DNA from: Acanthosoma haemorrhoidale | Lineage: Eukaryota > Arthropoda > Insecta > Hemiptera > Acanthosomatidae | Reading direction: 5' to 3' | NCBI GenBank assembly: GCA_930367205.1 | Contig: OV884011.1 | Coordinates: 111,839,139-111,903,138, forward strand | Length of the DNA stretch: 64,000 bases | Shown here: in pieces, positions 43,701 through 56,381 of the stretch | Layout of the letters: the number at the start of each line of letters is the position of its first letter | Position numbering within the stretch: the stretch's first letter is position 1 | The notes under the pieces: model-generated | The model's input: the letters and a program-made list of their open reading frames with translations, nothing else | Database searches by the model: none | What the model was told of the DNA's origin: nothing | Made by a program: the position numbers and the translations under genes

Positions 43701-43839
43701 TATTTAGCATCAAACTAAATTTATTTATAAGACGTCGGTTACTTTAAAGGCAGATTGGAACCGAGGGTTACTCTACAGTGTTTGGAGGTAAACTAGTAGA
43801 CAAAGGGAGAGCACTCCTATAAATTTGCTATAAGTGTTT
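40792..43839. other. AT-rich intergenic DNA
   Basis: No supported gene. A short GAT/GAA trinucleotide tract lies at 41012-41042. Open frames at 40905-41183 (-) and 42517-42714 (+) are low-complexity. Confidence 0.55.
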
Positions 43840-43972
43840 TATTTTAGAGTAGTTTTGGGACATCTGAAGTGACTAATACTCCTCTAGTACTCACCCCTTA
43901 GATTCTTACACATCCTTCTTTCCAATGCTAACCACAGGTAGGAGATTAAGCTAAAGCATCATGCTCTAAGGT
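43840..43972 (+). repeat. Dispersed cassette with splice-site-like edges, copy 2
   Basis: Counterpart of 14240-14372. TTTTATTTTAG (acceptor-like), about 90 bases, then CCACAG followed by GTAGGAG (donor-like). Blocks GGACATCTGAAGTGAC, CTCACCCC, CACATCCTTCTTTCC and AGGAGATTAAGCTAAAGCAT align with copy 1. It ends at the target duplication of JkA-f. Confidence 0.5.
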
Positions 43973-43989
43973 GTGCGAATTTATGATAA
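43973..43989. repeat. Target-site duplication of JkA-f, left copy
   Basis: GTGCGAATTTATGATAA against GTGCGAATTAATGTTAA at 44686-44702: 15 of 17 identical. Confidence 0.7.
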
Positions 43990-44685
43990 TTCCTTTATTG
44001 TGCTAAAATTACAATCTGTCTTGCTAGGCAAGATAAGTAATTAAGATATACTATCATTCATACCATATTTACAATTCATCATTCACTCGCTCATTCATAC
44101 AATATTTACAGACAGCCCAGAGGCCCCCCAAGTCCACATGCGAAGAGAAAGCGGAGTCTTAGGAAGTCTCCCACGCTCCTCCGTCAGCCGCGTCACCGGA
44201 TACTAGCCAGTGGAGACGGCCAAGAGCGTGAGAGCCACATACGCTCAGGACATGATTGGAGAAACTGGCCATTGCCAGGACTCCCACTGTCACGCGTTTA
44301 TAGCAGGTCACGAGGCCACTGCCGTTTTAGTCTCCGAGGAGGATTATAGGAATGAGTGGCGCAGTGCAATGACTGTGCTACAGGATTAGAGTGGTTGGAT
44401 AGGTTACTATGGAATTTTATGAACTTGGAAGGGACGAGTTCAAGAATATAGGGTATATTCAGATCATTGTGAAGGGTTTTGTTGCTGAGGTAATAAGGGA
44501 CATTTACTATTGTTCTTAGGACTTTTGATTGAAAGGATTGGATGCGCTTGATGTTCGACTTTTTTGCTGTCCCCCATAGCTCTATTCCGTATGTCCAGAT
44601 TGGCTTAGGTATAACCTTGTAAATAAGTAGTTTGTTTTCTATTGAGAGGTGGGATGTCCTTCGAAGTAGTCTGTACAGTTGTACA
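43990..44685 (-). mobile_element. JkA-f: 5'-truncated Jockey-type LINE tail
   Basis: 3' end (plus strand TTCCTTTATTGTGC), hairpin in the form TCTTGCCTAGCAAGA on the minus strand, two 37-bp units, 3' UTR and the C-terminal part of reverse transcriptase. The 5' break at about 44680 falls in the region encoding GQLYRLLRR. Flanking imperfect 17-bp duplication. The reverse transcriptase end reads close to JkA-d (LKPIWTYGIELWGTAKKS). The hairpin stem differs from other copies but still pairs. Confidence 0.88.
44120..44680 (-). pseudogene. Reverse transcriptase C-terminal fragment of JkA-f
   Basis: On the minus strand the segment from about 44680 to 44300 corresponds to JkA-d residues from about 485 to the end. 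It lacks all catalytic motifs because of the 5' truncation. The remaining bases to 44120 are 3' UTR. Confidence 0.7.
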
Positions 44686-44702
44686 GTGCGAATTAATGTT
44701 AA
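44686..44702. repeat. Target-site duplication of JkA-f, right copy
   Basis: GTGCGAATTAATGTTAA; see the left copy. Confidence 0.7.
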
Positions 44703-46789
44703 AATGTCTGACTGTTACAGTTGCATTGTTTACTTTATGTTGCGAAATTATTCCTCAACTAGCGCAGAATGCTATTTTCAACTTTTGAGAATTCTTCTCA
44801 ATAATTTACAAGGGCAAATCCTGTATCACGATGTATTTATGTAATCATGTAAGAAGAAACAAAGGAAATGGCAAAGTTTTGGAAATTATTATTTCGTTCA
44901 ATACAAACTGTACATTTTTGATGTCAAAAGGAATGTTGATGTCTATTCGTTATCCATGATCCGTCTAATAACAAAGATAAAAGAACCATTTGCTTGGTCA
45001 CCACGTGTTTATATTTGTATTGTGTCATAATTAGAGTCATCACTTACAAAATGAGCCACCAGCGCTTTGACAAACGAAAGAATGAAAATTTGATGAGTAA
45101 CAAATCTGCTCTCTTCAAATGAATTATCAGAAAAATGGGCATGCTCCTTATAAAATTAGCTTTTATAGAAAAATATTTGAGGTACTAGGCGTCACAGGAA
45201 AACTTCCCTGCTTTGAGAATTGCTTGTTCAAAACGTTTTCAGCATGACTGGTTTAAATATCTCATTAATAATTATTTTTGGTCATTGAATTATTTTATAT
45301 TAAGATTGCGCTATACATATTTTTATATAGAAGCTACACAGTGCGGTGAGAAATAATACAGTTAATAATTAAATCGTTTATTTTCAGTGAAATAATTTAC
45401 TGCTCAAAATTTAGTTGGGGTTTTGTGGGGGAAAATTTTCTTACGAGGGCTTAAATTAAATCCTTGGCACACCTCATTTGGGTGCTAGGTGGTCATTTCT
45501 CAACCTTAGATTTTACATAAATTTGGTTTATTTTTTTTCGCTCGTTACTTATTTATTAAAATCCATTTATCCTCACGGGGGTGAGTGAACTCAGAACATA
45601 CCCATCCCCCAAACAATAAATCTTCAGGAACCTCCGTATCGAAGAAGCTGGCGTACCTTTAAAAAATAAGGTGTTTTATCATCAATGGCATGATCTAATC
45701 CGCTAATGGTATTGTAGATTCTATTTTACTACGATTTTTTTTAAGGTTATGAATTCTCTTGTATTTTATACAATTCGCAAATTACGAACGATTAATTCAC
45801 AGCTAAACTTTGCTGAATTTAATAACAGTATGCTTGTCTGACGCTTAAATATTGAACGCTATTTAGATACATTTCTTTGTAGATTTACAGTTACCAAATT
45901 CAGAAATTCCAGAGAAGTATCATGAAAAAGAAGAATTGAGGAATAATGCACAAAAGAAAAAAGTTTCTCCTTTGCAAATAAATGTTATTCTGAGTTTGCT
46001 GTGCACTTCAGGCTATTTGAATTAACTTCTGTTGGTGATGTCATAGTTCACGGTCGAGATTCGTTTCTTCAAAACTCAAAAAAGACAGAAAAAATTCCTA
46101 ATCATTACATTTTCACTGTTGAAGAATGTATACAAAGTATTGTCATAATGAATGGTCGACTGAAGGGAAAATAAATCCTTGTTTCCAAAACACAGTGACT
46201 CACGATATTTTTTTGGGTTTAATTCATATTTTTTCAATTAATTTATGGGCTCATAATAATAAGTGCTAAATGTTCATATATCAAAGATGCGTTTTTGAAG
46301 TATGTTCAAATAATTTTGAAAGTATCTTAATTTAAAGGTTGAGACAAATTAATGATTTGCATTACTCATTCAAGGAAGGCTGGCTATGGTTTCAGAGATT
46401 TATTATCACATACTTATGTACTATTATAGAAATATATCATTATATAAATTCCATGTTCTTAAATAATTTTTTCAGTAATCACCATTATTGTTTTATTTTC
46501 AGGTGGGAAAAAAGACACTGGGCTTAATGATAATCCAATAGGGCAAGGTACTTATTTAATAACAAATATTTTGGTTAAAAATTAAAAAAACTAATTTATA
46601 TCGTGCGTTTTGATGACCAAAGGCACTATAATAAAAAAAAAAAAAAAACTATTCATTTGAAAAAGTTTGCATCAAAAAAAAATTATGTATGAAAAACAAG
46701 TAGTGAATTTTGTATCTATTAAATACTCTCATTTATGTCTTGTTAATAAACTAATGTTCTATTAAAATTGAGAAAAACTGTTATTAGAT

Positions 46790-46822
<33 letters not shown>

Positions 46823-47917
46823 AATTTGGGTGACATCACTTACGTTATTGTGAAATTAGACACCCGATTTATTTTCTTCACTTTTATGTCATTACTATCT
46901 TGTTACTTATTTCGTAACAGTTTTAGCATTCCCCACAATCTTAGACGTGATAGAGAATGCTGCAATAACTGGTTAAGCTCACATTAAAAATTGTATCGCA
47001 AAATTAATTAAAATAAAAAGTATGTTCAATGTAATTATGTTTTGAGTTCCGACGATAAAAATTATGACTTTTCTAAGAGGATTTTTAGTGACTGAGATAG
47101 TTTAAAAAATAACCCGACTTTTTCTTTTTGTCATAAAAACCAAGTTACGTGGAGATGCTGGTATGGACTCGGGCATGTCGCAATGTTTTGAACGGTACTG
47201 TCTACGTTTTTAATGTCGCTTATACATTTATCAAAATATACGTTTTACATTATGGTTAATGTAGACACCAAATCTTTGATATGATTGGGAAAAACAGAGA
47301 GGCAACTGATGTTTGGAGCAACTACAAGCTATAGTTGTTTTCGGCATTACAATACATTAATACATCCAAAATTTATTTCTAAGCAAATCTAGTTACACTG
47401 TGTGAAATTGGTTGGCAGAACAGTTAGTAGCTTCGAGATGGAAATGAGACTGCTAGATTTGACAGTAGCAGTTCACGGTGGGAGGCTTAAATGGAACCCA
47501 GCGTAATTAAAGGTAAACCAATTCTGTTCGGTATATGACTAACAAAATACCAATTTAGAGTTGTCCAATATGTCTCGTCAGCACCCCCGATCAAAAATTT
47601 TTAATTTTAAATTGTCATACAGACACACAAGAATTAGTTATAGTGAAAGGGATGGTAGATGGGTAGCAGAAGGGTTGAGAGGAAATACATAGAGAAAACT
47701 ATAAATAAGAATGTGTAAGTTTTTTTAAAAATAAAACTCTAAACGTAATTTGTACTTAAATTTAATTAATTTAATAAATTTAAAGTTAAAGTTGTTATTG
47801 ATATGGAATATCATTAAACTTAATCTGATTTCTCATGCGTTTGTGTAGAATGTGAAAAAAAATAATAATTACATACATAAACTTGATAAACTTAACAAGG
47901 ACATTACATTGCTTTAA
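44703..47917. other. AT-rich intergenic DNA
   Basis: Nothing coding is supported. A (TA)n tract lies at about 46791-46814. Poly(A) and poly(T) runs are common. Confidence 0.55.
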
Positions 47918-48010
47918 ACAGTGGGTCTCTAACTTTTTCAGACCAACACTTACTTTCAGGTACTCTTTCTAGCCCACCTTCACCGATCTCATTTTAAGTA
48001 ATTATTACTT
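47918..48010 (+). mobile_element. Possible hAT-type terminal inverted repeat
   Basis: CAGTGGGTCTCTAACTTTTT resembles the CAGTGGTTCTCAACCTTTTT-like ends of many hAT elements. No matching opposite end or 8-bp duplication was found nearby, so only one end, or a chance match, is claimed. Confidence 0.3.
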
Positions 48011-48419
48011 ATACATTTTTAGGGTTCCCTAGGAAACTGCAATGTTATACTCGTGACAAAAGTTTAATTCAACAACATAGTAAAATTTTTAATCAAACAT
48101 ATCATTCGAAAATGCTTATTCACAACTAAAAGAACTAAAACCTTGGTAGGAGGGCAGTTTAAAATCAAATTCTTCAATAATAATAAAAAACAAAAAATTA
48201 CTACACTCAAACCCAAAAAATCCAACCTTTCATAAAGATCAGTTGTATGAGGTGAAATAGAAGTCAGTCCTACTCATTCGTATGTTTGAATGATTTATTG
48301 CACTAAATTTAATCTAGTTAGCTCCAGGCTGGTTACCTACATTTTATACAAATATCTAATTTATTATTTCATGTGGTTGTTTAGTCGCCACTGCCCTACC
48401 ACCCCCTTCCTCGAGATCC

Positions 48420-48580
48420 ATCCCCCTTATCCAATAATCGCTCTACATTGAACCAATGCTTTATGCCCACCGCAAATTAAGCCAAGCCCAATCCCAACTC
48501 AAACATTTCAAGCCCATGGGATTGGTCGAGGCACCGCGTATTGAACCTATTTGCTTCCCCGCCAGCTTAACACTATGACG
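48420..48580 (-). repeat. tRNA-derived SINE-like segment, minus strand
   Basis: On the minus strand: CATAGTGTTAAGCTGG (A-box-like), then AGGTTCAATACGCGGTGCCT (B-box-like) and, about 60 bases later, GGCTTAATTTGCGGTGGGCA. Both later blocks recur on the plus strand at 48985-49140. Spacing and motif type suggest an old tRNA-derived SINE. Confidence 0.4.
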
Positions 48581-48819
48581 CGCAATGTTGAACTTATAGA
48601 TTTTGGATTAGAATCAGAGAATCCCGAACTAATTTTATTGAACTTAATAATTTTAAAAAAACAGTTAGAAAAAAGCTTATTTGCCTCGATGAAATACTTA
48701 TGAGAAGTTTCAGGAAATATTGTCTCAGGAAAGTGTTCGTGACAAAGTGTTTTAGGAAAGTTTTCGTCTCAACTGGGAGCAGCTGATAAAGTTCACGAAT
48801 GGAATATACTGACATAACT

Positions 48820-49140
48820 GGAAGGTAGCGATGGGCTCAGTAGTACAGTAAATACATATAGTTAACCTGCCACATATGTTCAACTCCAGGACGTTGTGCC
48901 ATTTAAGAAGTTTTCATCCGGAGCCAACCCGCGACGATCTAACCCACGAAAACTGTGTGACAAGCACAAACCTACCCAGGCACTGAGGATGCTGGCCGTG
49001 GGATTGGTTCAATATGTGGTGCCTTATGCAAAACTGTGTTTTACAGTTGCCTCCCAGCGTGGGCTAATCGTGTAACGGCAATGGGCTGGGTTCAATTTAC
49101 GGTTGGCTTTAAAGCACTACTCATGCTAATTAAATTAATT
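48820..49140 (+). repeat. tRNA-derived SINE-like segments, plus strand
   Basis: GGTTCAATATGTGGTGCC (near 49010) and GGGTTCAATTTACGGTTGGC (near 49087) match the two blocks of 48420-48580 in opposite orientation. A further tRNA-like unit at 48828-48910 has GGGCTCAGTAG and GTTCAACTCC. The three units look like repeated or nested insertions. Confidence 0.38.
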
Positions 49141-51189
49141 TAAAAAGTTTCAATTGTAAAAATAACTAATTTTTAACACGTTTCTATTTTTGTTGCAGTC
49201 ACTGCTTCTCTTATATATTTGAGCAATGTCAAAATATTAATTAATATTTGTGGTGTTATTAGCCTATAACAAGATCATTTTTTTTTAAAAAGGAAAACTA
49301 TTGGCATAAGTGTGATTCCGACTTGGCTCCTGCTGTGTTTCGTTCCTGAGTCAAGGAAAATTCGCTAATTCGTCGTCTACTTTGAAAAAAATATCTTACC
49401 TCGGTCTCAGAGAATAAAATGGCCCACTAAAAAGTGTACATTTTAATACTATTTATTTCTCTTCAGAAAATGATTAATAATAACATAATATGGAAAGGTT
49501 TTTTTTTTGACAACCTTGTTTGGGTGGTGAAATTTCACATGAATGTTTCTAGTGATGCAATCAATAAAAGCGTTGATGAATCCAGAAAAAGTTACATATG
49601 CTAAAACACACCAACTTGGCCATCGCTAAATGTGTTGACATGAATAATAACCGATAAATCATGTCACTTTCAATATTGCAACCAAGCTTCATAATCTATG
49701 CAGAATTGAGCATTTACTGATTGGCGAACCGTACTACTTTTAAGAAAATAATTCTACACATTTAATTAAATTTTAATTGTTTTTTAATAAAATATTTTAT
49801 TTTATTATGTAAAACAATCGCGTCTAGTTAATCGTTATATTAATGCAGATGACTCAAATTATATTTCAATCAAAAATACAAGGTGTCTGCACTCACATAT
49901 TTCTCGCCTTTGCTATAAATAAAATATTTATTGAAACGGCGAACCCATACCGGCCAAAAAAAATATCAAATGATATTTTAAAATTAATTTTGGGTTTATT
50001 TGTTTTAATTATGTTTAAATGAAAACCTGCTTCATCACCATACAGCCCGAAAAGCCAATTATATGTTTACAACTTTGACAAGTCACACGGGATTTTAAAC
50101 TGGAAGTTTACTAAATATATTATTTTCTTCACTTCTTGAGTTTTTGTTACACCATAGTACACCTAAACCTGTATTGTAACTAACAAACTAAAAATAATGT
50201 AATATATCCCAGAGGTGATCTATTTATACCTTCGCATGTGTGTACGAGTGTGATGTAACCTCTGCTAAATGTTACCGATTCAATTCTACTAATAACAATT
50301 ACTTGATATCACTACACGTAATACCATTTATATTTACAGTCAATGAAGTACATTTCAGGCATAATTGATTATTTCTTTTCTAAAAAAAATACATAAAGTA
50401 GGCACACGATTCAATAAAAGAAGACGGGAATTTAAGGAGTAACAAATGATTTTGTACTGAAAAGAGGATGTTGGTTTCAGCCGAGGCAGACGTTCATGTT
50501 TGACGTTCTTTTCGTTATGATACTAAAGTCAGTCATTCTCAGGCCACGTGATACTTAAGATGGAAATTAATCATTTCACGTCCATACTTACGGACATACT
50601 AAATATGTTATTATAACAATAATTTCAAAGATGTTTTGTAGAATAATATTTTAAGAACCAACAATAAAAGTCACGTGTTTAGATTTAGTGCCGGCTTTAG
50701 ATGTTTTTTTTTAAGACAAATATTTTTGCTAATTAAGGATTATTTTTCTTGAATTCCATGTCTAAGATGGTTGTAAAAATAAAATGTAGAATTTTAAAAA
50801 TTATTTTGTCAAAATAATTGAATAAGGTTTTGAAGAAACAAATGCTAATACTTTTTTGCATTCTTAATTTTGGTATATTTATTAATAAAAATTTAACTTA
50901 GTTGATAAGCGTCTGAAACAACTTTCAGCCTAATGAGGACTGAGGAGAAAAATGGAGAGGCACTTTAAGCCTACATTCAGAACAAATAGTTATAATATTG
51001 TTTAAAATATACGCCTTTTTTGGCTCCAAGGCACGAGTTCTTAGCGGAGAGGTACAAGAAATCAGATAATAACTTAACTTACAGAGGGTGAAGAGAGAAT
51101 CCGAACTGACAACGTACAAACCATACATTACAGAAGAGGTAACAACTGAAAAACCGACGTTGCCTAATAAATCACAACAGTTAGTCTCC
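49141..51189. other. AT-rich intergenic DNA, nothing recognised
   Basis: No gene, terminus or repeat copy was seen. Confidence 0.55.
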
Positions 51190-51485
51190 TGTTTTGAGGA
51201 GTGGTTTCCTCTTTAAATTTATGCAGTAGCCTGGAAAGAGCATCGGTATAAACACTTCTGTTGCTAACGTAATAAAGGCTCAACTATCGTTCTCAAGACT
51301 TTAGATTGAAAATACGCTTGGTATTTGACGTTGGGTCCCATAACTAGTCCATATGCCCATGTTGGTGTTTTAGTTTGACTTCGTAATATTTTATTTTATA
51401 TTGAGAGAAGGGAGGGGGTCCTTTAAAGCAGTCCGTCGAGTTGTCCAAAAATCTTTCCAATTCTTGTCTTTTTAGTCTCATTATT
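51190..51485 (-). mobile_element. JkA-g: eroded Jockey reverse transcriptase fragment
   Basis: Corresponds to JkA-d at about 23310-23620. Blocks CGTTCTCAAGACTTTAGATTG, TTGAGAGAAGGGAGGGGGTC, CAGTCCGTCGAGTTGTCC and TTCTTGTCTTTTTAGTCTC track the C-terminal part of the reverse transcriptase on the minus strand. There are many indels and no 3' UTR. Confidence 0.65.
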
Positions 51486-51719
51486 CATTTTTAATATCAC
51501 TTCTTTTATGAAAATTCAATGTGTTTAAGTAAAAGTATGGCCTTAGTAGACCTGGAACTCACACCCAACACCCTCATTAGAAAATTACCTAACATTATAG
51601 AAAACCTAGAATGGATTCATTGGACTGAGCAATTCACAAAACCATGAGCAATGAATGGAACCATACCAGTATAGAGTAGTTGGTCACTAAAAGCAATGTC
51701 AATATAATTTACAGCATAT

Positions 51720-51775
51720 ATTTTATTTACTTACAGCCCAATCAGGTAGATTGTAATTTTAGCACAAGAAAGAAT
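51720..51775 (+). mobile_element. JkA-h: Jockey 3' terminal scrap
   Basis: TTACAGCCCAATCAGGTAGA followed by TTGTAATTTTAGCACAAGAAAG is the terminal block of the LINE, most like that of JkA-c (22490-22520). Upstream sequence is not recognisable as LINE. Confidence 0.55.
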
Positions 51776-54700
51776 ATTATAATAAAATAAATAAATAAAT
51801 TACTGTCGACATAACAGATTCTTAGAATTTATACATTGCTTTGAAATTATTCTCGGTTTGATTATTATGACCATTTCACAACTATTCAGCAATAGAATTG
51901 CATTCGATAGTGAAAATGGTTTATTGACTCCCTTGTACAGAGTAAACCATCCAGGCATAAGGCACAGAATGACGAACCAAATAAAAGTAATTTTGCCTAC
52001 AGTGACGTGCATAGATAGTGGCCATCACAGCCACTTTCCACTCTATCACAAAAAAACCAAAATAAAAAAAAAACCTAGGTCGACAGAATGGACAATATGC
52101 CTCAATTATGGCTGCTTTACGGGACCGTATTTACTATTCTTTCTATTTTGTTTTGTATACTACAGCTTTTATATATATCGACTATATTTTTTCCATTATC
52201 TGTGGAGGTATAATTCTCTTTCAGGCATTATGTGGCAACAAGCACATGTTGGATCCTCGAAAGGGGTATTTTATTCATGTGAAACAAATGAAAGTAATTT
52301 TAGTCATCGGACCTTTGAGAGCGTTTAATCTTCGCGACTCGAATTCAATTTAAAACAGTTAAAATATGCAGGCTCATGAATATTTATAGATTTTTTTTTG
52401 TAATTTGTTTCAACCGATTTGTTAACTTCACAATTATAAATTATCCTTACTTATACATTTGTATAATTTTCACAAATTTCTTTCCATCTTACTATTACTC
52501 CCATTTTATTGTGTAAATAATAAAGTTGTTTGATATTTACCGTTGTTAATATTCTAGGTGATTTTCTTACTAACACTAGAGCGAATCTTTCTAGGACGTT
52601 TTTTCTGGCTATTCGACTTGAATCTGTCATCTGTTCACAGTTAACTAGACCTAACGGTTCGAACATAATTGGTTCAATAAACAGTCGAGTATATGTTTAT
52701 GTTTGTATGTGCCCTGTGTTCAAGGCGCTTTATTTATCCTAGAGTATGTGGTTAATCTATTGTCCAGTTAGTGACCGGTTGGTTGTTTTTTTAACCGAAA
52801 AATCTTAGGGCTCCCATACATAGTGGTCGATCTAAGTTGTTGGTTGCGCCTGGGGTGCATATGAAAACTGTTTATGACGACATTACCAGGAATCAAAGTC
52901 CTCTTAGCCTGGTTTCCTTTCTTGTCACGTTTTTAAATATAGTTGCTATCTGCAGTCGTAAAGTTAAGAGCTGTTTTATTTGTACAGTCTATTTTTGCTT
53001 CACTAGATATTTCCCTTTTATGTATTTAAGTTGAATTGTGTAGTATGATTTGTCGCATTTTATCAGTTGATGTGTTACTTGTTATTTATCTAGCTTATTT
53101 TCATTTAAGTTTGTTCACCCCAAAATGCACTACTAAAAGGTCTGTATTTGTGATAGAATTGAATATTCGTCGTAACGGAACATCTGAACATCTTTACCTT
53201 TCGTTAAACTTATAGTTATCTTATAGCTTTTATGAGGAATTCATCAAAATAAGCACAATTATAGAACTGTTATACGCTCTCTATCTTTTAAGTTTATGTT
53301 TTAGGCGTTCACTTTTTCAAGAACTTTATTTCAAAATTGCGTTCACTTTTTCAAAATAAGGAATCTTTCATTTACTGTACAATTTTTACTTTGTTTGTTA
53401 TCAGAAATCAGTATTATCCCTCGCGTGACTTCCCTCCTGTGGCTATTCTTTTGCTGTTTTTCAATCTATTTTTGTTCAATCTTGTTACCCTCTCCGAAAC
53501 TTTCTCCTTGCTATCACCTTCTTTATATTATCTTCATTTCCCTTTTTTAATTACTCAGCGATCTATTTTCGTTCGTAATTTTATCACTTATTTTTAAATA
53601 TCTTCTATAAATAATTGGTTTGGAAATCGAATATGTTATGTGCAGTTAGTTATGGAATGTTAGAAAAACTTCATAACTTTTGTTATTTCCTTCGTCGGAA
53701 GATGTAACCAAGTTATAACTTTAACCATATAAATGTAACATTTTATTTAGTGAATTTCTATGCATTCCAAGCCAACCATTTTAATAAAGAATATACTTCT
53801 GGGAAAATAACATCCATTACTGCATGTGATCATTTTTTTTTTTTTTTGGAAAACGTTTGTTCCCATTTTCTACGGATGAAAAAACTTTAATAATTAAAAG
53901 TTTTATTTAATTCTAAAGTAACCATAAAAATAGGTAATATAAATTTTAGGCGTTCCATGCGAAGAATTCCAATGTAATATAATTAATTATTATGTATTAT
54001 ATTATATGTATTATGTACATGGTTAATACATGCGTTTCTATAGACCAGATAGTTAGAGGCTTTGTCACTCTGTCTGGAAGTTTAGCTCATTTTAGTTGTA
54101 CTTTTAGTTAGTCGACCTAGTTTTTATACTACCGGAATGTTATCGTTTTCTGGAAGAAAACGGATTAATAATCTAAGTCATCATTAATTTATCAAATTAA
54201 TTAATTTAACTTATTTTTGTAAAATAAGTTGAGAAGTGAAATAAGAAATGGTTCAAATGTTTTAATTAATGTAAAGAAGATAAAGACGATAATCCAGCTA
54301 AAGAAATCTCAGTAGATTTTCATTAGAAAGGGATTTACACAAGACTAAGTGGAAGACAGTCTACACCACTCCGGCCAACTAGGTAAAACTAACATTAATT
54401 TAATAATGAATCTCTTTCCTCAATTGTACGTTCAGGAAAAAGATTTTAATTTTTATGAGAATTAACTCAACGGTTTTGTTTCTCAAATAGTTCTCAGAGA
54501 TAAATTTATTGGTTTATTAGCGTTAACTGCTTCGCTGTTCTGTAACACTTATGGTTTTTTTCAATTATCCCAAATCCTTATATTTTCATGAGATGTAATC
54601 CTTTCTATCGTGGTCTTTATAGGGAAGGTCCTTACTGAAATTAGAGATGTATAATTTTACATTAAGATTCCATTTTATAAAAGCAAAATTTGAAAAATAT

Positions 54701-55627
54701 ATCCATGTCCATTAACATGCGTAAACCTCGTCGATTAAATAAGTTGCTTAATTTCAGTTGGGTATCATATTAATAATATTTATGTACTAATTAGCAGTAT
54801 GTAATATTTGTTTTTAAAATACAATTACAAACAGTCAAAACTGTCCTTAACATTATATTCTCAACGTTTTTTGATGATTCTTTTTCTACACTCCATGAAA
54901 CTCAAACATTGAATTAATGTGACCCAATAGTTTCTTCAATCTTTGAAAGCACACATGTAGAATTGTGATTCAATTCTACCAGGATATTGTTGCATACTTA
55001 AGAATGAAAAATTGGCCATTGTTGTCAAAAGGACCATTTCTGAAGGTGAACCTTTTAAGACTGTCCTTAGACGGGATGCTATACAAAATTTCAAATCGGC
55101 AATGTGGGAGCTTACTTACCAACAATAAGCACATCCACCGATTAGTCCTCGTGTTCTTAATATGAGAATACATCTGCTGCCTATCAGTGAGACTAGGGTG
55201 CCGCCTATGCTCCTGGTCGGTCGTCAATGTACTTTCTACATAGTCTAGCTATCGTGATTAATCACAACATAATTATTTACCTATAGCATATCTGTGCTCG
55301 GATGGCAAAATCTTCTAAGTCACTATTCCTAACAAAGGGATTTTTTCATAATGATTGTTTCATAACTATTAGCCAACTATCTTTGGTAAGAAAGTTAATA
55401 TGGTAATAATTAATCAAGGTCTTTACGATATGTATATGTATGAATATAAGTTAAAGCCAGAGGCAAGTTTATGTTGTAAACTAATACGATCATGAGAGGT
55501 AAACAACCCATGATCCTATGTAGGTCGGATTGCTAAAGACAATAAAGCAGTCTCTTTACAGAAGTTCGAGAGTGTAGTTCGTTTCCCTCTTTCCTATTCT
55601 TTCTTAAAGCTTAACCTCCGACCATTA
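51776..55627. other. AT-rich intergenic DNA
   Basis: No supported gene. GCGTTCACTTTTTCAA occurs twice (53305-53355), a local direct repeat. Open frames at 51858-52328 (+) and 53337-53597 (+) are AT-rich and unrecognised. Confidence 0.5.
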
Positions 55628-55628
55628 A

Positions 55629-55693
<65 letters not shown>
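55628..55693. repeat. (AT)n microsatellite
   Basis: About 32 uninterrupted units. Confidence 0.95.
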
Positions 55694-55695
<2 letters not shown>

Positions 55696-55764
55696 AAGTA
55701 ATATCAAACAAATATTACATACTGCTGATTAGTACATCAATATTATTAAGTCAACCTACCACCA

Positions 55765-56135
55765 TAAACCAACACCAGCACTATTAAAGCAGACACTGTT
55801 GACGAATCTCCATTTTTCATTCCCAACTGTTTCGAGGTGTTGAAAAATATTGAAGTAAAGGACATGGTCCTCTACTCATACACCCACACAACCCAAGCCG
55901 CCTGCGATATTTGTACGAAATATTAGTCATTTCAAATGGCTAGGTACTCAAATGAGTAAAATTGTAGATACGGGAAAAAATACGTGCCACAATCGGTCTG
56001 GATCGGTACGAATCGGCCGGAACTCTTCCTTGGCGGCTTAATATTTTGCTGGCGCTCAATATGGTATGAATGAGATTATTTATCTGTATTATTATTGCCT
56101 TATAAAAGGCAGATTGTAATTACTGCACAATAAAG
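55765..56135 (+). mobile_element. JkA-i: Jockey deletion derivative joining ORF1 to the 3' end
   Basis: The first part aligns with the JkA-b ORF1 region 11085-11310: CCCAACTGTTTCGAGGTGTT, AAATATTGAAGTAAAGGACA, ATTTGTACGAAATATTAG and AGTAAAATTGTAGATACGGG. The copy then passes, after a short unclear stretch, to ATGAATGAGATTATTTATCTG and the terminal block ATTGCCTTATAAAAGGCAGA followed by TTGTAATTACTGCACAATAAAG. ORF2 is entirely absent. It sits at the point where the gypsy element to its right is broken off. Confidence 0.75.
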
Positions 56136-56149
56136 ATTAAATTAGTCGA

Positions 56150-56345
56150 CGAGCCTTGCTGCATACGGACTGTCCACGAGTGTCTATGCAGTGCTCTACC
56201 TTTGTCGGCGGAATTGAGCCCCTAGGTTTCCGTGGTCGGGTAAGCTGAGGGTAGCGCCGTAAGAGGCCGGCGTATTTCTTGTCGGGTGGTATGCTTGATA
56301 TCATGGAGAGCGTAGCGACGTGTGTTCTTCCCGTGGTACGACGAC
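56150..56345 (-). pseudogene. Start of reverse transcriptase region of Ty3/gypsy-3
   Basis: On the minus strand the peptide YAGLLRRYPQLTRPRKP is followed, after degraded bases, by VEHCIDTRGQSVCSKARR. This has the shape of the conserved stretch just before the gypsy reverse transcriptase fingers (HHIxTxGxPVxxRxRR-like). The sequence stops there. No catalytic motif is present. Confidence 0.6.
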
Positions 56346-56381
56346 CGGTAATGCCATCGATCAGCTGGTGGTGCTGAAGAT

